Source of the DNA: Rhodopseudomonas palustris | GTDB lineage: Bacteria > Pseudomonadota > Alphaproteobacteria > Rhizobiales > Xanthobacteraceae | Assembly (NCBI RefSeq): GCF_003031265.1 | Contig: NZ_CP019966.1 | Span: 3,596,001 to 3,660,000 of the forward strand | Direction: 5' to 3' | DNA length: 64,000 nt | In this document: piece by piece, positions 26,878 to 36,914 of the stretch | Layout: each line of letters starts with the position of its first letter | Position numbering within the stretch: the first letter of the stretch is position 1 | Position numbers and translations under genes: made by a program | The notes under the pieces: generated by a model | What the model was told of the DNA's origin: nothing | Databases searched by the model: none | Seen by the model: the letters and a program-made list of their open reading frames with translations, nothing else

Positions 26878-27213
26878 CACTCACCTCCACGGCCGCAACG
26901 CGGCGGGACGGTGAGATCAGGCGGCTAGCAGCGCACCTTGCTCACGCGGCCCGACACGGTGGCGGTCCGATGTGTTGCGGTCGCATTCGCCCGGCCTATC
27001 GCGGGGGGAAGGCGGCCAAAGCTGCTAGGGCCCATGTGCTCTTCGTTGGATGAGAAGGAAGGATCGCGCGCAAAGGCTCGACCCGGCCGGAGCCCTACGC
27101 CCGCACCTGCGATCGAGTCAACACTGTTTGTGGCCGGTCACGCCGCCGTGTTCGGCGGGCACGGACGGTGCGCAGCACCGCCCGTCCTTGCTGCGCGCGC
27201 GTGCGCGGACGCC
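26878..27213. other. Intergenic region, with a possible terminator hairpin near 27165-27195
   Basis: About 336 bases without a supported gene. GGACGGTGC and GCACCGCCCGTCC near its right end can form an imperfect hairpin that would lie just after the ATP-binding protein stop on the minus strand. No T-run is present. Confidence 0.4.
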
Positions 27214-27966
27214 TCAGATCGCCAGATAGCGATGGCGCAGTTCTTCGCTGTCGAGGACGTGCTTGGCGGTACCGTCGAACACCACTTCGCCGGTGTCGAG
27301 GATCACGGCGCGGTCGGACAGTTCCAACGCCGCCACTGCATTCTGCTCGACGATGATGGTGGTGATGCCCGCAGCACGTACTTCCTTCAGCGCCTTGGCG
27401 ATGTCGTGGCGGACCACCGGAGCCAAGCCTTCGTAGGGCTCGTCGAGCAGCAGCAGCTTGAGATCGCGGGCCAGCGCGCGGGCGATCGCCAGCATCTGCT
27501 GCTCACCGCCCGACATCGTCACGCCTTCCTGCTTGCGGCGCTCGGCCAGCCGCGGGAATAGCTCGTAGATCCGTTCGAACGACCAGCCGACGCTGCCGGA
27601 GATCACCGCGATCTGCAGATTCTGCTCCACCGTCATCCCCGGGATGATGCGGCGATCTTCCTGCACCAGTTGGATGCCGGCCTGGGCGGCGACATAGTTC
27701 GGCTTGCCGTGCAGCTTGACGCCGTCGAGGATTACTTCGCCCGAGACCAGCTCGGGCGTCGAGGCGCGTGCGATCGAGCGCAGCGTCGAGGTCTTGCCGG
27801 CCCCGTTGCGGCCGAGCAGCGCCAGGATCTCGCCCTTGTTCAGCGAGAACGAGACGTTCTGCACGATATAGCTGTCGCCGTAATAGGCGTTGAGGTTGCG
27901 GCAGCAGAAATACGGCGTCTCGCCCGCATGGTTGGCGTGCGGTCGTTCGGCGGTCATCGTCGTCAT
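27214..27966 (-). CDS. ABC transporter ATP-binding protein, LivF-type
   Basis: One of two ATPases of a branched-chain-amino-acid-type (HAAT) importer, 250 residues. Walker A GRNGAGKT, signature MSGGEQQ, Walker B LLLLDEP and the switch His region (IIVEQN in place of His) are present; the Q-for-H pattern is usual for LivF proteins. The start overlaps the stop of the upstream LivG-type gene by four bases, indicating coupling. The substrate is not shown by this subunit. Confidence 0.93.
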   Translation of the reverse strand: MTTMTAERPHANHAGETPYFCCRNLNAYYGDSYIVQNVSFSLNKGEILALLGRNGAGKTSTLRSIARASTPELVSGEVILDGVKLHGKPNYVAAQAGIQLVQEDRRIIPGMTVEQNLQIAVISGSVGWSFERIYELFPRLAERRKQEGVTMSGGEQQMLAIARALARDLKLLLLDEPYEGLAPVVRHDIAKALKEVRAAGITTIIVEQNAVAALELSDRAVILDTGEVVFDGTAKHVLDSEELRHRYLAI

Positions 27967-28733
27967 ACTTGCTCCTCGCCGAGATAGGCTTCGATCACTT
28001 TCGGGTTGCCCTTGATCTCGTCGGGCACGCCCTGCGCGATGACGCGGCCGCCGGCCAGCACGGTGATGCGGTCAGCGAGCGAAAACACCACATGCATGTC
28101 GTGCTCGATGATCACGATGGTCATGCCGGACTGCTTGATCTGCCGCAGGATCTCGATGGTGGCGTTGGTGTCGGCGCGCGCCATGCCGGCGGTCGGCTCG
28201 TCGAGCAGCAGCAGCTTCGGCTTCTGCACCAAGCCCATCACCAGCTCGAGCCGGCGCTTGTCGCCGCGCGAGAGCGCACCGGCGAGGTGATACAGATGGC
28301 CGCCGAGGCCGCGCTCGCGCAGCGCCTGCACGGCGCGCTGGCCGATCTCGCCCTGCTCGTCGAACCGCGACACCAGCTTGAGCCGGAACGCGCCGTCCTG
28401 ATGCGACAGCATCGCCATCATCACGTTTTCCAGCACGGTCAGATCGCCGAAGATCTCCGGCGTCTGAAACACCCGTGCCACGCCAAGCTGGTTGATCTCA
28501 TACGGCTTCAGCCCGGTGAGCTGAGTGCCGTGGAACATCACCTTGCCCTGCGTCGGCGGCAGCACGCCGACGCAGACGTTGAGCAGCGTCGATTTGCCGG
28601 CGCCGTTGGGGCCGATGATGGCGTGGGTCTCGCCCTCACGGATGTCGAGATGCACATCCGCCAGCGCGTGCAGACCCGCGAACGTCTTGTGGACGTGATC
28701 GATGTGCAGAACGATGTCGCTGTTCACGTTCAT
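27963..28733 (-). CDS. ABC transporter ATP-binding protein, LivG-type
   Basis: 256 residues. Walker [10 protein letters not shown], signature [12 protein letters not shown] (a variant of LSGGQ common in LivG), Walker [11 protein letters not shown] and switch IIEHDMHVV. The LivG-specific [16 protein letters not shown] segment follows the Q-loop. It overlaps both neighbours by four bases in a tight operon. Confidence 0.93.
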   Translation of the reverse strand: MNVNSDIVLHIDHVHKTFAGLHALADVHLDIREGETHAIIGPNGAGKSTLLNVCVGVLPPTQGKVMFHGTQLTGLKPYEINQLGVARVFQTPEIFGDLTVLENVMMAMLSHQDGAFRLKLVSRFDEQGEIGQRAVQALRERGLGGHLYHLAGALSRGDKRRLELVMGLVQKPKLLLLDEPTAGMARADTNATIEILRQIKQSGMTIVIIEHDMHVVFSLADRITVLAGGRVIAQGVPDEIKGNPKVIEAYLGEEQV

Positions 28734-29953
28734 GGCGCGGTGGCTCTCGCTTTTTGCTCGGCGGCGTTCTTCTCGATCTCGGCGGTGCGGTCGTGCGACG
28801 GCATCTCCTCGATCACCATTTCGCCGAGACCGTCACGCTGCGGCGAGTCGCCGAGCGATTTGACCTTCGGGGTGTGCTTCAGGCCGATCAGTCGGTTGAT
28901 GCCTTCCATCACGCCGCCCGGCAGGAAGATCACCACCGCCATAAACAGCAGGCCGAGAGTGAGCTGCCAGCCTTCGCCGACGAACAGGCTCAGCGTCTTC
29001 ACCACCGGCTCGCGCAGCCCGTCGGGCACGAAGGTGAACATCGCCTTGAGCTGAGCTTCGTTGTAGGCCGAGAAGATGTTCTCGAAGTACTTGATGATGC
29101 CAGTGCCGAGCACCGGGCCGAGCAGCGTTCCGGCGCCGCCCAGGATGGTCATCAGCACCACCTCGCCCGACGCGGTCCACTGCATGCGCTCAGCGCCCGC
29201 GAGCGGATCGGTCGCGGCGAGCAGCGCGCCGGCGAGACCGGCGAACATGCCGGAGATCACGAAGGCGGACAGCAGATACGGCCGGGTCGAATAGCCGGTG
29301 TAGCCCATCCGGTTCTGGTTCGACTTGATGGCGCGCAGCGTCATGCCGAACGGCGAGCGGAAGATCGCGATCGACAAGCCGAACGCCGCCACCAGCACCG
29401 CGCCGCAGATGTAGAACCCGGTCCAGCCGGTGATCTGCATGCCGAACAGCGACGGCGTCGGCGAGACGTAGCCGATCGCGGCGTCGAGATAACGCGGATC
29501 CTGGCGCAGCACGCGCAGGCCAGTTTCGCCGTTGGTGATCGGCGTCAGCACCGAATATGCCATGTTGTAGCACATCTGCGCGAACGCCAGCGTCAGGATC
29601 GAGAAGTAGATGCCGGAGCGGCGCAAGCTGACGAAGCCGATCGCCAGCGCCAGCACCCCGGCCAGCACCACCGACATCGCCACCGCAGGCAGCAGATCCA
29701 TCGACAGCAGCTTGAACGACCACACCGCGGCGTAGGAGCCGACGCCGAGGAACGCGGCGTGGCCGAACGACAGGTAGCCGGTGAGACCGAACAGGATGTT
29801 GAAGCCGATCGCGAAGATGCCGTAGATCGCGAACTTCTGCAGCAGGTCCGGATAGCCGGCGCCGATCGGGGTGAAGATGATCGGGCCCAGCGCCACCACG
29901 ATGGCAAAGCCGATCAGCAGCGCGATGTCGGCGAGTTTGGAGGTATGCTTCAT
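28730..29953 (-). CDS. ABC transporter permease, LivM-type
   Basis: 407 residues with about ten membrane segments. The EAA-like cytoplasmic loop and the segment [28 protein letters not shown] are typical of LivM permeases. A charged cytoplasmic tail of about 50 residues (after [14 protein letters not shown]) is longer than in E. coli LivM. It starts four bases downstream of the LivH-type stop. Confidence 0.92.
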   Translation of the reverse strand: MKHTSKLADIALLIGFAIVVALGPIIFTPIGAGYPDLLQKFAIYGIFAIGFNILFGLTGYLSFGHAAFLGVGSYAAVWSFKLLSMDLLPAVAMSVVLAGVLALAIGFVSLRRSGIYFSILTLAFAQMCYNMAYSVLTPITNGETGLRVLRQDPRYLDAAIGYVSPTPSLFGMQITGWTGFYICGAVLVAAFGLSIAIFRSPFGMTLRAIKSNQNRMGYTGYSTRPYLLSAFVISGMFAGLAGALLAATDPLAGAERMQWTASGEVVLMTILGGAGTLLGPVLGTGIIKYFENIFSAYNEAQLKAMFTFVPDGLREPVVKTLSLFVGEGWQLTLGLLFMAVVIFLPGGVMEGINRLIGLKHTPKVKSLGDSPQRDGLGEMVIEEMPSHDRTAEIEKNAAEQKARATAP

Positions 29954-29957
29954 CGGA

Positions 29958-30965
29958 TCAGCTCTCCATCACGCCCTTGCGTCCCAGCAATCCGCGCGGA
30001 CGCACCAACAACACCACCACGGCGACCAGATAGATGATGATCTGGTCGATGCCGGGCAGCAGGCCCTTGATCTCGTTCATCGAGGCGAACGACTGCAGGA
30101 TGCCGAGCAGAAAGCCGGCCAGCACCGCACCCGGCAGCGAGCCCATGCCGCCGACCACGACGACGACGAACGACAGCACCAGGAAGTCCATCCCCATGTG
30201 ATAATCGGGCGGCACGATCGGCGTGTACATCACGCCGGCGAGGCCGGCGACGATCGCCGCGAGGCCGAACACGATGGTGAAGCGCCGCTCGATATTGATG
30301 CCGAGCAGGCCCACGGTTTCACGGTCCTGCATGCCGGCGCGCACCACCATGCCGAAGGTGGTGAGCTGGAGGAAGGCAAACACCGCGCCGATCACCACCA
30401 GCGAGAAGCACAGATAGACGATGCGCCAGTACGGATAGACGATCGCCTCGGTGATCTGCAGCGAACCGGAGAACAGCGCCGGTGCCGACTGAGCGATCGG
30501 ATTGGCGCCGAAGAAGTGCTTGACGATCTCCTGCAGCACGATGGCGAGGCCGAACGTGACCAGGATCTGGTCGGCGTGCGGGCGCTTGTAGAAGAACCGG
30601 ATCAGGCCGCGCTCGATCAGGATGCCGATCAGCAGCATCACCGGGATCGCGAGCAAGATCGACACCGGCACCGAGTAATCGATCAGCACCTTGCCCCAGT
30701 CGCCGAGCATCGACTGCACGTAGGGCGTCTTGACCTCCAGCGGCGAGCCCCAGGGCGTCGTCCGCGTCGGATCAATCTTGACGATTTCCAGCGTCAGCAG
30801 CTTGTTGAACACCACGGCGCAGAACGCGCCGAGCATGAACAGCGCGCCGTGGGCGAAATTCACCACGCCGAGCGTGCCGAAGGCCAAGGTCAGCCCGAGC
30901 GCGATCAGCGCATAGGCCCCTCCTTTGTCGAGGCCGTTCAGGATCTGCAGAACGATCGCGTCCAT
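29958..30965 (-). CDS. ABC transporter permease, LivH-type
   Basis: 335 residues, eight or so membrane helices. The start [25 protein letters not shown] and [17 protein letters not shown] are family hallmarks. A loop of about 40 extra residues ([18 protein letters not shown]...) follows the second helix compared with short LivH proteins. It is the first membrane gene of the operon, 245 bases after the binding-protein gene. Confidence 0.92.
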   Translation of the reverse strand: MDAIVLQILNGLDKGGAYALIALGLTLAFGTLGVVNFAHGALFMLGAFCAVVFNKLLTLEIVKIDPTRTTPWGSPLEVKTPYVQSMLGDWGKVLIDYSVPVSILLAIPVMLLIGILIERGLIRFFYKRPHADQILVTFGLAIVLQEIVKHFFGANPIAQSAPALFSGSLQITEAIVYPYWRIVYLCFSLVVIGAVFAFLQLTTFGMVVRAGMQDRETVGLLGINIERRFTIVFGLAAIVAGLAGVMYTPIVPPDYHMGMDFLVLSFVVVVVGGMGSLPGAVLAGFLLGILQSFASMNEIKGLLPGIDQIIIYLVAVVVLLVRPRGLLGRKGVMES

Positions 30966-31210
30966 GCGTGGTCAATCTCCCCCTGTGTCCGCGGCACCAA
31001 GGCGCGCGTCCATCGAAATTCCCCGGCGACCGACCCCGGCCGGCGGGCCAATACAAACTTTGCAGTCACTGTCGCCCGACCATCGGTCAGAGGCGGTACG
31101 CGCTTTATTGCGGCTCAAGAGACACGTGGCGGTCGGCTGCGCCGCGGGGCTCAGCCGACCGGTCACGATTCTGCTCGCCGGGCCGCAGCTCGCAACCCGG
31201 CCGGATCAGA
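30966..31210. other. Spacer between binding-protein and permease genes
   Basis: 245 bases with no gene. Binding-protein genes are often followed by stabilising hairpins that lower expression of the permeases, but no strong stem was found by eye. Confidence 0.4.
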
Positions 31211-32563
31211 TCAGCCGCACGCCTTGGCGTCCTTGGAGCCAAGTTCGCCGCCGAAGATGCTCGGGTCGTAGGTGACCTGCGACGCCGGCACGATCTTCTT
31301 GACTTCGAGCAGGTCGAACTTGTCCTTCGGCTTTTCCTTGCCCTGCACCACCAGCACGTCCTTGAAGCACTGATGGTCGGCGGCGCGATACAGCGTCTTG
31401 CCGTTGCCGAGGCCGTCGAACTCGAAGCCTTCGAGCGCTGCGATCACTTTCGAGGGGTTGAAGGTGCCGGCACGCTCGACGGCGTCGGCATACAGGATCG
31501 CCTGGACGTAGCAGGTCTGCGCGGCCTGCGACGGAGGGGTGCCGTAAGCGGCGCCGAACGACTTGGTGAAGGCGCTGGTGGCGGCGTCTTCGAGCTTCCA
31601 GTCCCAGTTCGCGGTGCCGTAGATGCCCTTGATCGCATCGCCGGCGCCCTGCGCCATCAGCTCGGAGAACAGCGGCACGACGATCTCGAACTTCTTGCCG
31701 TTCGCCATCTTGTCGCGCAGGCCGAACTGAACCGCCTGGGTCAAGGAGTTGATCATGTCCTTGCCGTAGTGGTTCAGCACGAGCACGTCGGCGCCGGAAT
31801 TCAGCACCGGCGTAATGTACTGCGAGAAGTCGGCGGCGCCGAGCGGGGTGCGGACCGCCTTGACGGTCTTCCAGCCCTGCTTCTCGGTCGCGTCCTTCAT
31901 CGACTCTTCCTGGGTCCAGCCCCAGGTGTAGTCGGCGGTCAGGTGATAGGCGACGCGGTCCTTGCCATAGGCTTCGGCCAGCACCGGGCCGAGCGCGACG
32001 CCGGACATGTAGGCGTTGAAGAAGTGGCGGAAGCCGTAGGCGCGCTTGTCCTTGCCGGTGGTGTCGTTGGAGTGGGTCAGGCCGGCCATGAAGATCACGC
32101 CGACGTCCTGGCACAGCGACTGCACCGCGACCGCTTCGGCCGACGACGAGCCGCCGGTGATCATGATCGCGCCGTCCTTTTCGATCATGCGCTTGGCGGT
32201 GGCGCGCGCCTGATCGGCCTTGGTCTGAGTATCACCCGAAACGAAGGTGACCTTCTTGCCGAGCACGCCGTTGCCCTTGAGCGCCAGCGGCTTCATGGTC
32301 TTCAGCATGCCGCCGTCGCCCTCACCGTTGAGGTGCTTCACCGCGAGCTGATAGGCCTTGAGTTCATCCATGCCTTCGTCGGCATAGGCGCCGGACTGCG
32401 GAACGTTGAAGCCGAAAACGACTTCCTTGCCCTTCGGGATGTTGCAGAAATCGTCGGCCCAGGCATCGCGGATGAAAAAGCTCGGCGTGGCAAGGGCGGC
32501 AGCACCGGCCAAGCCGGTCTTGAGCGCAGTTCTGCGGTCGATGATAAATTTTTTGTCGGCCAT
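31211..32563 (-). CDS. ABC transporter substrate-binding protein (HAAT type) with Tat-like signal
   Basis: 450 residues, periplasmic. The N-terminus has IDRRTALKTGLAGAAALATP, a twin-arginine followed by a weakly hydrophobic stretch, then AWADDF as likely cleavage region. The body shows the type-I periplasmic binding fold of Leu/Ile/Val-binding relatives (GFNVPQSGAYADEG, TADYTWGWTQEESMK). Cys near both mature ends (FCNIP and KACG) could form a disulfide. In Rhodopseudomonas, many such proteins bind aromatic or fatty carboxylates instead of amino acids. With an acyl-CoA ligase and beta-oxidation genes nearby a carboxylate substrate is plausible but unproven. Confidence 0.9.
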   Translation of the reverse strand: MADKKFIIDRRTALKTGLAGAAALATPSFFIRDAWADDFCNIPKGKEVVFGFNVPQSGAYADEGMDELKAYQLAVKHLNGEGDGGMLKTMKPLALKGNGVLGKKVTFVSGDTQTKADQARATAKRMIEKDGAIMITGGSSSAEAVAVQSLCQDVGVIFMAGLTHSNDTTGKDKRAYGFRHFFNAYMSGVALGPVLAEAYGKDRVAYHLTADYTWGWTQEESMKDATEKQGWKTVKAVRTPLGAADFSQYITPVLNSGADVLVLNHYGKDMINSLTQAVQFGLRDKMANGKKFEIVVPLFSELMAQGAGDAIKGIYGTANWDWKLEDAATSAFTKSFGAAYGTPPSQAAQTCYVQAILYADAVERAGTFNPSKVIAALEGFEFDGLGNGKTLYRAADHQCFKDVLVVQGKEKPKDKFDLLEVKKIVPASQVTYDPSIFGGELGSKDAKACG

Positions 32564-33016
32564 GGGGCGTCTCTCCTCGGGTTCCTCGGGAAGTCTTCTT
32601 GTTAGTCTCGGGTCGTCGCGCTCACACGCTGATCGATGCCCGGGCTGCTCTTGGTGGCAGCGGAGCCGAAGTCTTGGAGAGCGGGTCCAATAGGGTCAAC
32701 CGCTCCTTTTGTCTAAGGAGCGTCGATCAGTTCGCCGCGAAGGTAATTGCTCCCGCAGTTGACAGAACTAATCGTCAGTTTGTCGTGACAACTGGTCACA
32801 GTAACTATTGTGCATATCGATCAGAAAGCGTCGGCAGATCAGTCACTGCAGCGTTGTCACAACTGTCACATATCGCGCTGCACCAAATAACAACTCGGAC
32901 GTCTCCGCATCCGCGTCCGCCAATTTATGTGACGTTTGGTCGCTCAAGCGCGCCTTGGACTATGCACGCCCGCGACATCATGTCCGATACCGCACAGTTC
33001 TGAGTGTGAGGATCGT
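32564..33016. other. Promoter region of the ABC operon, no gene
   Basis: 453 bases, more AT-rich than its surroundings. It separates the ABC operon from the convergently placed hydrolase stop and contains two sets of GTGAC/GTCAC repeats listed separately. Confidence 0.5.
32785..32869. promoter_or_regulatory. Paired GTGAC/GTCAC inverted repeats upstream of the binding-protein gene
   Basis: GTGAC-AACTG-GTCAC (32785-32799) is a perfect inverted repeat. GTTGTCACAACTGTCAC (32853-32869) carries two GTCAC units and shares GTTGTCAC with the complement of the first site. They lie about 220-305 bases upstream of the start, spaced about 68 bases. The binding factor is unknown. Confidence 0.4.
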
Positions 33017-34402
33017 TTAGAATTTACCGAACCAGGTCGGCACATTCTCAGCACCGCCGAGACTGGCGGCATCGCCATACAGCCCCGCGAGAAAGGTCGC
33101 GCGATGGCTGGCGTTGGCAGTCGGGATTCCCACAGCCTGGTGACCGCCGGCCGACAGCGCCCGATACACCATCGCCGGATGCAGCGCTTCGTCGGCAAGC
33201 CCATAGTGAAACCGGATCGGCGAATCGTAGCGCCAATACGAAGCCCGATTGGCTGCGAGGTGACGCACGAAGGCGCTGTTGCGATCGTCGGTGGCGCGCT
33301 CGAAGAAGCCCGGCACCAACAGATCGGAGCCGGTCGGGAACGGCTGCTGCGGATCGGCCACGACCTTGTAGTCTTCCAAGTACTTGCGGGCCATCGCCCG
33401 GTATTCGGGGCGGATGGCGCTGTCGAGCAGACCGCTGAGGCGATAGTTCAGCTCGTAACTGCCCAGCGCAACGATCATGCACAGCGAGATCCAGTTCGGC
33501 AGCGCCGGATAGGACGTCGTGCCGGCCGGCAGCGCGAAGCTTTGCGCGCCGGCCCAGTAGCTCCAGGCTTCGTTCAGATCGTTGAAGGGGCTGGCGACCG
33601 CCGTGGCAGCAATGGGTCGCGACCGGCGGCGCAGCGCCTGATGAAGCCATTGGGTGTTGAGCGCGCCCTGCGACCAGCCGTGCAGGAAGAGTTTCGACGG
33701 CTTCAGGCCAAGCGACGCCATCGCCACCTCGCCCGCCGCCAGCATGTCGAGACAGGTCTGGACGCTGACGCCTTTGACTGCGTAGCCCTCCCCTCGGCCG
33801 TTGCGGAATGGCCCCTTGCCGACATAGTCGGCGGCGATCACCGCATAGCCGCGCGCCGCGAACCGCTGCACGTTGAACAGCGTCTCCAGCGAATCCGCCG
33901 CATCGCTGAGCTGGTACGCCGGATCGGCCAGCTTGGTCAGGTTCGACGGCACCTGATCGAACGACAGGATGGTGCCGTGCTGCCACGACAGCAGCGGCAG
34001 TTCGCCGGTCTTGCCGGCCGGCACCGCCAACAGCCCGCTGACCTTCAGCCGCTCTCCGGTCTCGGGAACGCGGGTCGTGGTCACGATCCGGTGTAGATCG
34101 ACGTCAACCTGCGCGCTCGCGGTGGCGGCATCGAAGGCAGGCAGGATCGCCGGAGCGTTGAACAGCGGGAACGCCTTGGCGACCTCGGCGTCGAGCCGCG
34201 CGGCGCTGACCCGCGCCGACATGTCAATCCCGGATCGCAGGAAGGAGCGCCGCACCGCCGCCTGTGCCGGGCTGAAGCCGAGCGCAGCGGCGCCGGCGGT
34301 AGCCGCGGCACCGAACACCAGAGACCGACGCTGCCGGTCGATCCCGCCTGAGGCTGCCTCTGACTGAGCAGGAACTGACAGGTGTTTCAAAAGCGCCGGC
34401 AT
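33017..34402 (-). CDS. Secreted alpha/beta hydrolase (secretory-lipase/prolyl-oligopeptidase-like)
   Basis: 461 residues. The start at 34402 gives an N-terminus with RQRRSLVFGAAATAGAAALGFSPAQA, a good Tat signal with AxA cleavage. The nucleophile elbow is GWSQG (LFLHGWSQGALNTQ); the oxyanion region includes SWQHGTILS; the acid and His probably lie in HYGLADEALHP and GGHQAVG near the C-terminus. Layout resembles secretory lipases and cocaine-esterase-like enzymes acting on esters outside the cytoplasm. Ester hydrolysis would fit with the downstream ligase and beta-oxidation genes. A longer frame upstream of 34402 has no good start context. Confidence 0.82.
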   Translation of the reverse strand: MPALLKHLSVPAQSEAASGGIDRQRRSLVFGAAATAGAAALGFSPAQAAVRRSFLRSGIDMSARVSAARLDAEVAKAFPLFNAPAILPAFDAATASAQVDVDLHRIVTTTRVPETGERLKVSGLLAVPAGKTGELPLLSWQHGTILSFDQVPSNLTKLADPAYQLSDAADSLETLFNVQRFAARGYAVIAADYVGKGPFRNGRGEGYAVKGVSVQTCLDMLAAGEVAMASLGLKPSKLFLHGWSQGALNTQWLHQALRRRSRPIAATAVASPFNDLNEAWSYWAGAQSFALPAGTTSYPALPNWISLCMIVALGSYELNYRLSGLLDSAIRPEYRAMARKYLEDYKVVADPQQPFPTGSDLLVPGFFERATDDRNSAFVRHLAANRASYWRYDSPIRFHYGLADEALHPAMVYRALSAGGHQAVGIPTANASHRATFLAGLYGDAASLGGAENVPTWFGKF

Positions 34403-34565
34403 ATGGAGGGCCTCGGATCGCAAGCAAGGACGAATCGACGATCGGGCCAGTGTAGCGCGCGCCAGTGACCCAGCATGCAGAGCGCAAAGAAAACGCCGCA
34501 CGGGAAACGCCTCAATCGAGGCGATCCGGCGCGGCGCGGATGGTGCGTGGCAGCCTGCCGCCGCG

Positions 34566-36122
34566 TCAGCTGACGCGACGTTCGCGGCTCTCCCAATACG
34601 GCTGGCGCAGTTCACGCTTGAGGATCTTGCCGGCACCGGACAGCGGCAGCGGCGTCTCGGTGATCTCCACACTGCGCGGGCACTTGTAGCCGGCGATCAA
34701 CGCCTTGCAGTGGGCGATCAGCTCTTCCGCCGTTACGGTGGCGCCGGCCTTGGTGACCACCACCGCGTGAACCTGCTCGCCCCACGCCTCGTGCGGAATG
34801 CCGATCACCGCGCATTGCGCCACCGCCGGATGCTGCGCCACTGCGTTCTCGACCTCGACCGAGTACACGTTCTCACCGCCGGAGATGATCATGTCCTTGA
34901 CCCGGTCAACGACGTAAACGAAGCCGTGGTCGTCCATGTAGCCGCCGTCGCCGGTGTGCATCCAGCCCCCAGCGAGCGAGCGCGCGGTCTCCTCCGGCCG
35001 CTCCCAATAGCCCATCATCATGTTGTCGCCGCGCACGCAGATCTCGCCGACCGTCCCATAAGGCACGGTGCGATCCTCGGCATCGACGATCCGCACTTCG
35101 CAACCCAGCGTGGCCCGGCCGGCGGCGCGCTGCCGCCCCTTGGCCTTGCCCTCGCCGATGTGCTCCTTCCAATGCAGCAGCGTCGCGATCGGCGACAGCT
35201 CGGTCATGCCGTAGGCCTGGGTAAACTGCACCTTCGGCAGCGCCGCCGAAGCGCGGGCCAGCACGGCCTCGCTGATCGGCGAGGCGCCGTACACGATGTT
35301 CTTCAGCGACGACAGGTCGTAATTCTTCAGCGCCGGATGATCGACGAACATCTGGATCATGGTCGGCACCAGCAGTACGTCGGTAACCCGCTCGTTCTGC
35401 ATCGCTTGCATCACGCCCTCCGGCGTGAACGACGGGATCATCACGTTGGAGCCGCCCGACAGCAGCAGCGAATACATCGCGGCGCCGTTGGCGAGGTGGA
35501 ACATCGGCGCGGCGTGCAGATAGACAGACGTCCCGGGAAACAGCCCCTCGCCCAGCGCATTGAGTGCGTTCGCCATCAGATTGCCGTGGCTCAGCATCAC
35601 GCCCTTGGAGCGGCCCGTGGTGCCGCCAGTGTAGAAGATGCCGGCGAGATCCTCGGCCTTGCGCATCGCATCCGGAATCGGCGCGTGAGTGGCGATCAGA
35701 TCCTCATAGCTCTGCATGCCGGCCGGCACGTCGCCTTCGTCGGCATAGATCAGCACCATCGACGGGATCGCCTGCGCCAATGCGGCACCAGTCGCGGCGA
35801 ACGCCTTGTCGACCACCAGCGCCACCGCGCGACAGTCGCGCAGCGCGTCTTCGTTCTCCAGCGCGCTCCAGCGGATGTTCAGCGGCACGATCACGCCGCC
35901 GCACCAGCCGGCAGCGAGATACATTTCGAGATAGCGATCCGAATTCAGCGACAGGATGGCAACGCGTTCGCCCTCGCCGACACCGCTGGCACGCAAGCCG
36001 GCAGCGAGCCGCGCGACGCGGTCGCCGACCTCGCGCCAGTTACGTCGGCGGCCGGCGCAGACGGTGGCCAGCCCTTCCGGGTTGATCTGCAGCGCGCGGC
36101 GCAGGCCGTGGGTGATGTTCAT
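34566..36122 (-). CDS. Acyl-CoA ligase (AMP-forming)
   Basis: Activates a carboxylic acid to its CoA thioester via an acyl-adenylate. 518 residues, the short fatty-acid/aromatic-acid ligase size. Motifs: P-loop YTGGTTGRSKG (164-174), QAYGMTE, GWMHTGDGGYMDDHGF, the hinge DRVKDMIISGGENVYS, and the C-terminal catalytic Lys in LSGAGKILKREL. GGGAGGACATC precedes the ATG. The upstream TetR frame runs 83 bases into this gene. Chain length or ring preference cannot be read; medium-chain acids are the common substrates of close relatives. Confidence 0.93.
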   Translation of the reverse strand: MNITHGLRRALQINPEGLATVCAGRRRNWREVGDRVARLAAGLRASGVGEGERVAILSLNSDRYLEMYLAAGWCGGVIVPLNIRWSALENEDALRDCRAVALVVDKAFAATGAALAQAIPSMVLIYADEGDVPAGMQSYEDLIATHAPIPDAMRKAEDLAGIFYTGGTTGRSKGVMLSHGNLMANALNALGEGLFPGTSVYLHAAPMFHLANGAAMYSLLLSGGSNVMIPSFTPEGVMQAMQNERVTDVLLVPTMIQMFVDHPALKNYDLSSLKNIVYGASPISEAVLARASAALPKVQFTQAYGMTELSPIATLLHWKEHIGEGKAKGRQRAAGRATLGCEVRIVDAEDRTVPYGTVGEICVRGDNMMMGYWERPEETARSLAGGWMHTGDGGYMDDHGFVYVVDRVKDMIISGGENVYSVEVENAVAQHPAVAQCAVIGIPHEAWGEQVHAVVVTKAGATVTAEELIAHCKALIAGYKCPRSVEITETPLPLSGAGKILKRELRQPYWESRERRVS

Positions 36123-36822
36123 GATGTCCTCCCTTGGGTCGTTTCCTGTTGTTGTTGCCGTCGGGCGCCTGAAGGGCGCTCTTCTTCTTGGTTGATCGGG
36201 TGGCGAGCCCCTCGGTGAGGCGCATCGCGAATTCGTCGGCGATCGCCTCCGGCGACAGCGCGCCGTCGCGCTGATACCAGTGGCCGATCCAGTTCAGCGA
36301 TCCGGCGATCGCGAACGCGGTAAGCTTCGGATCGCACGACTTGATCGATCCGTCGGCGACGCCCTCCGCGATGAAGCGGCGGAACGTCTGGTCGATGCCG
36401 CGCTTGGCGGCGCGCACCGTCTTCTCGTTGTCCGGCGACAGATCGCGCGGATTGAACCGCACCATGCTGGCACCGAACTCCGTGGCCATCGTTGCGGCAT
36501 AGGCGCGCACCAGCGCGCGCAGCTTGCCGAGTCCGTCGTCACCGGACCGGCTGATGTCCGCAATGATCTCGTCGACCTGCTCCTGACCGAGCGCCCAACA
36601 CTCGAACAGAATCTCCTCCTTGCTGCGGAAGTAATTGTACAGCGCCGGCTTGGTGATGTTCAGCCGCTCCGCCACTTCGTTGAGCGTGGCGCGATGATAG
36701 CCCTGTTCGAGGAACAGATGCACCGCCGTTCGCAGCACCGCCTCGCGCTTTTCGTCGCGGGCGCGGCGGCGGCTCTCGAACGGCATCCAGGGTGATCGGT
36801 CGTCGGCGGTATGTCCGCTCAT
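36040..36822 (-). CDS. TetR-family transcriptional regulator
   Basis: 260 residues as read. The helix-turn-helix (TLNEVAERLNITKPALYNYFRSKEEIL) is at about 47-73. It is divergent from the thiolase gene, and the gap holds an ATTACTC-GT-GGGTAAT palindrome, the likely operator for both directions. Oddly, the frame does not stop before the ligase gene: it passes through the ligase ribosome binding site and ends 83 bases inside it, giving an Arg/Pro/His-rich tail (KGGHHEHHPRPAPRAADQPG). That tail is unlike a TetR C-terminus; loss of an earlier stop or a frameshift is possible. The start Met at 36822 was preferred; one 12 codons later is an alternative. Confidence 0.8.
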   Translation of the reverse strand: MSGHTADDRSPWMPFESRRRARDEKREAVLRTAVHLFLEQGYHRATLNEVAERLNITKPALYNYFRSKEEILFECWALGQEQVDEIIADISRSGDDGLGKLRALVRAYAATMATEFGASMVRFNPRDLSPDNEKTVRAAKRGIDQTFRRFIAEGVADGSIKSCDPKLTAFAIAGSLNWIGHWYQRDGALSPEAIADEFAMRLTEGLATRSTKKKSALQAPDGNNNRKRPKGGHHEHHPRPAPRAADQPGRAGHRLRRPPT

Positions 36823-36898
36823 CACAAATTCCGCAGGCAGCAATTTGGCAAGTAACTGATCCGGCGCCGATCGATTGACTCGCCAGCAGCTCGCATAT

Positions 36899-36914
36899 AT
36901 TACTCGTGGGTAAT
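36899..36914. promoter_or_regulatory. Candidate TetR operator between divergent regulator and thiolase genes
   Basis: ATTACTC-GT-GGGTAAT is a 16-base palindrome with one mismatch, 35 bases before the thiolase ATG. A second half-like TGGGTAA follows at about 36925. Its position where both promoters should lie suggests the adjacent TetR protein binds here. Confidence 0.5.
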
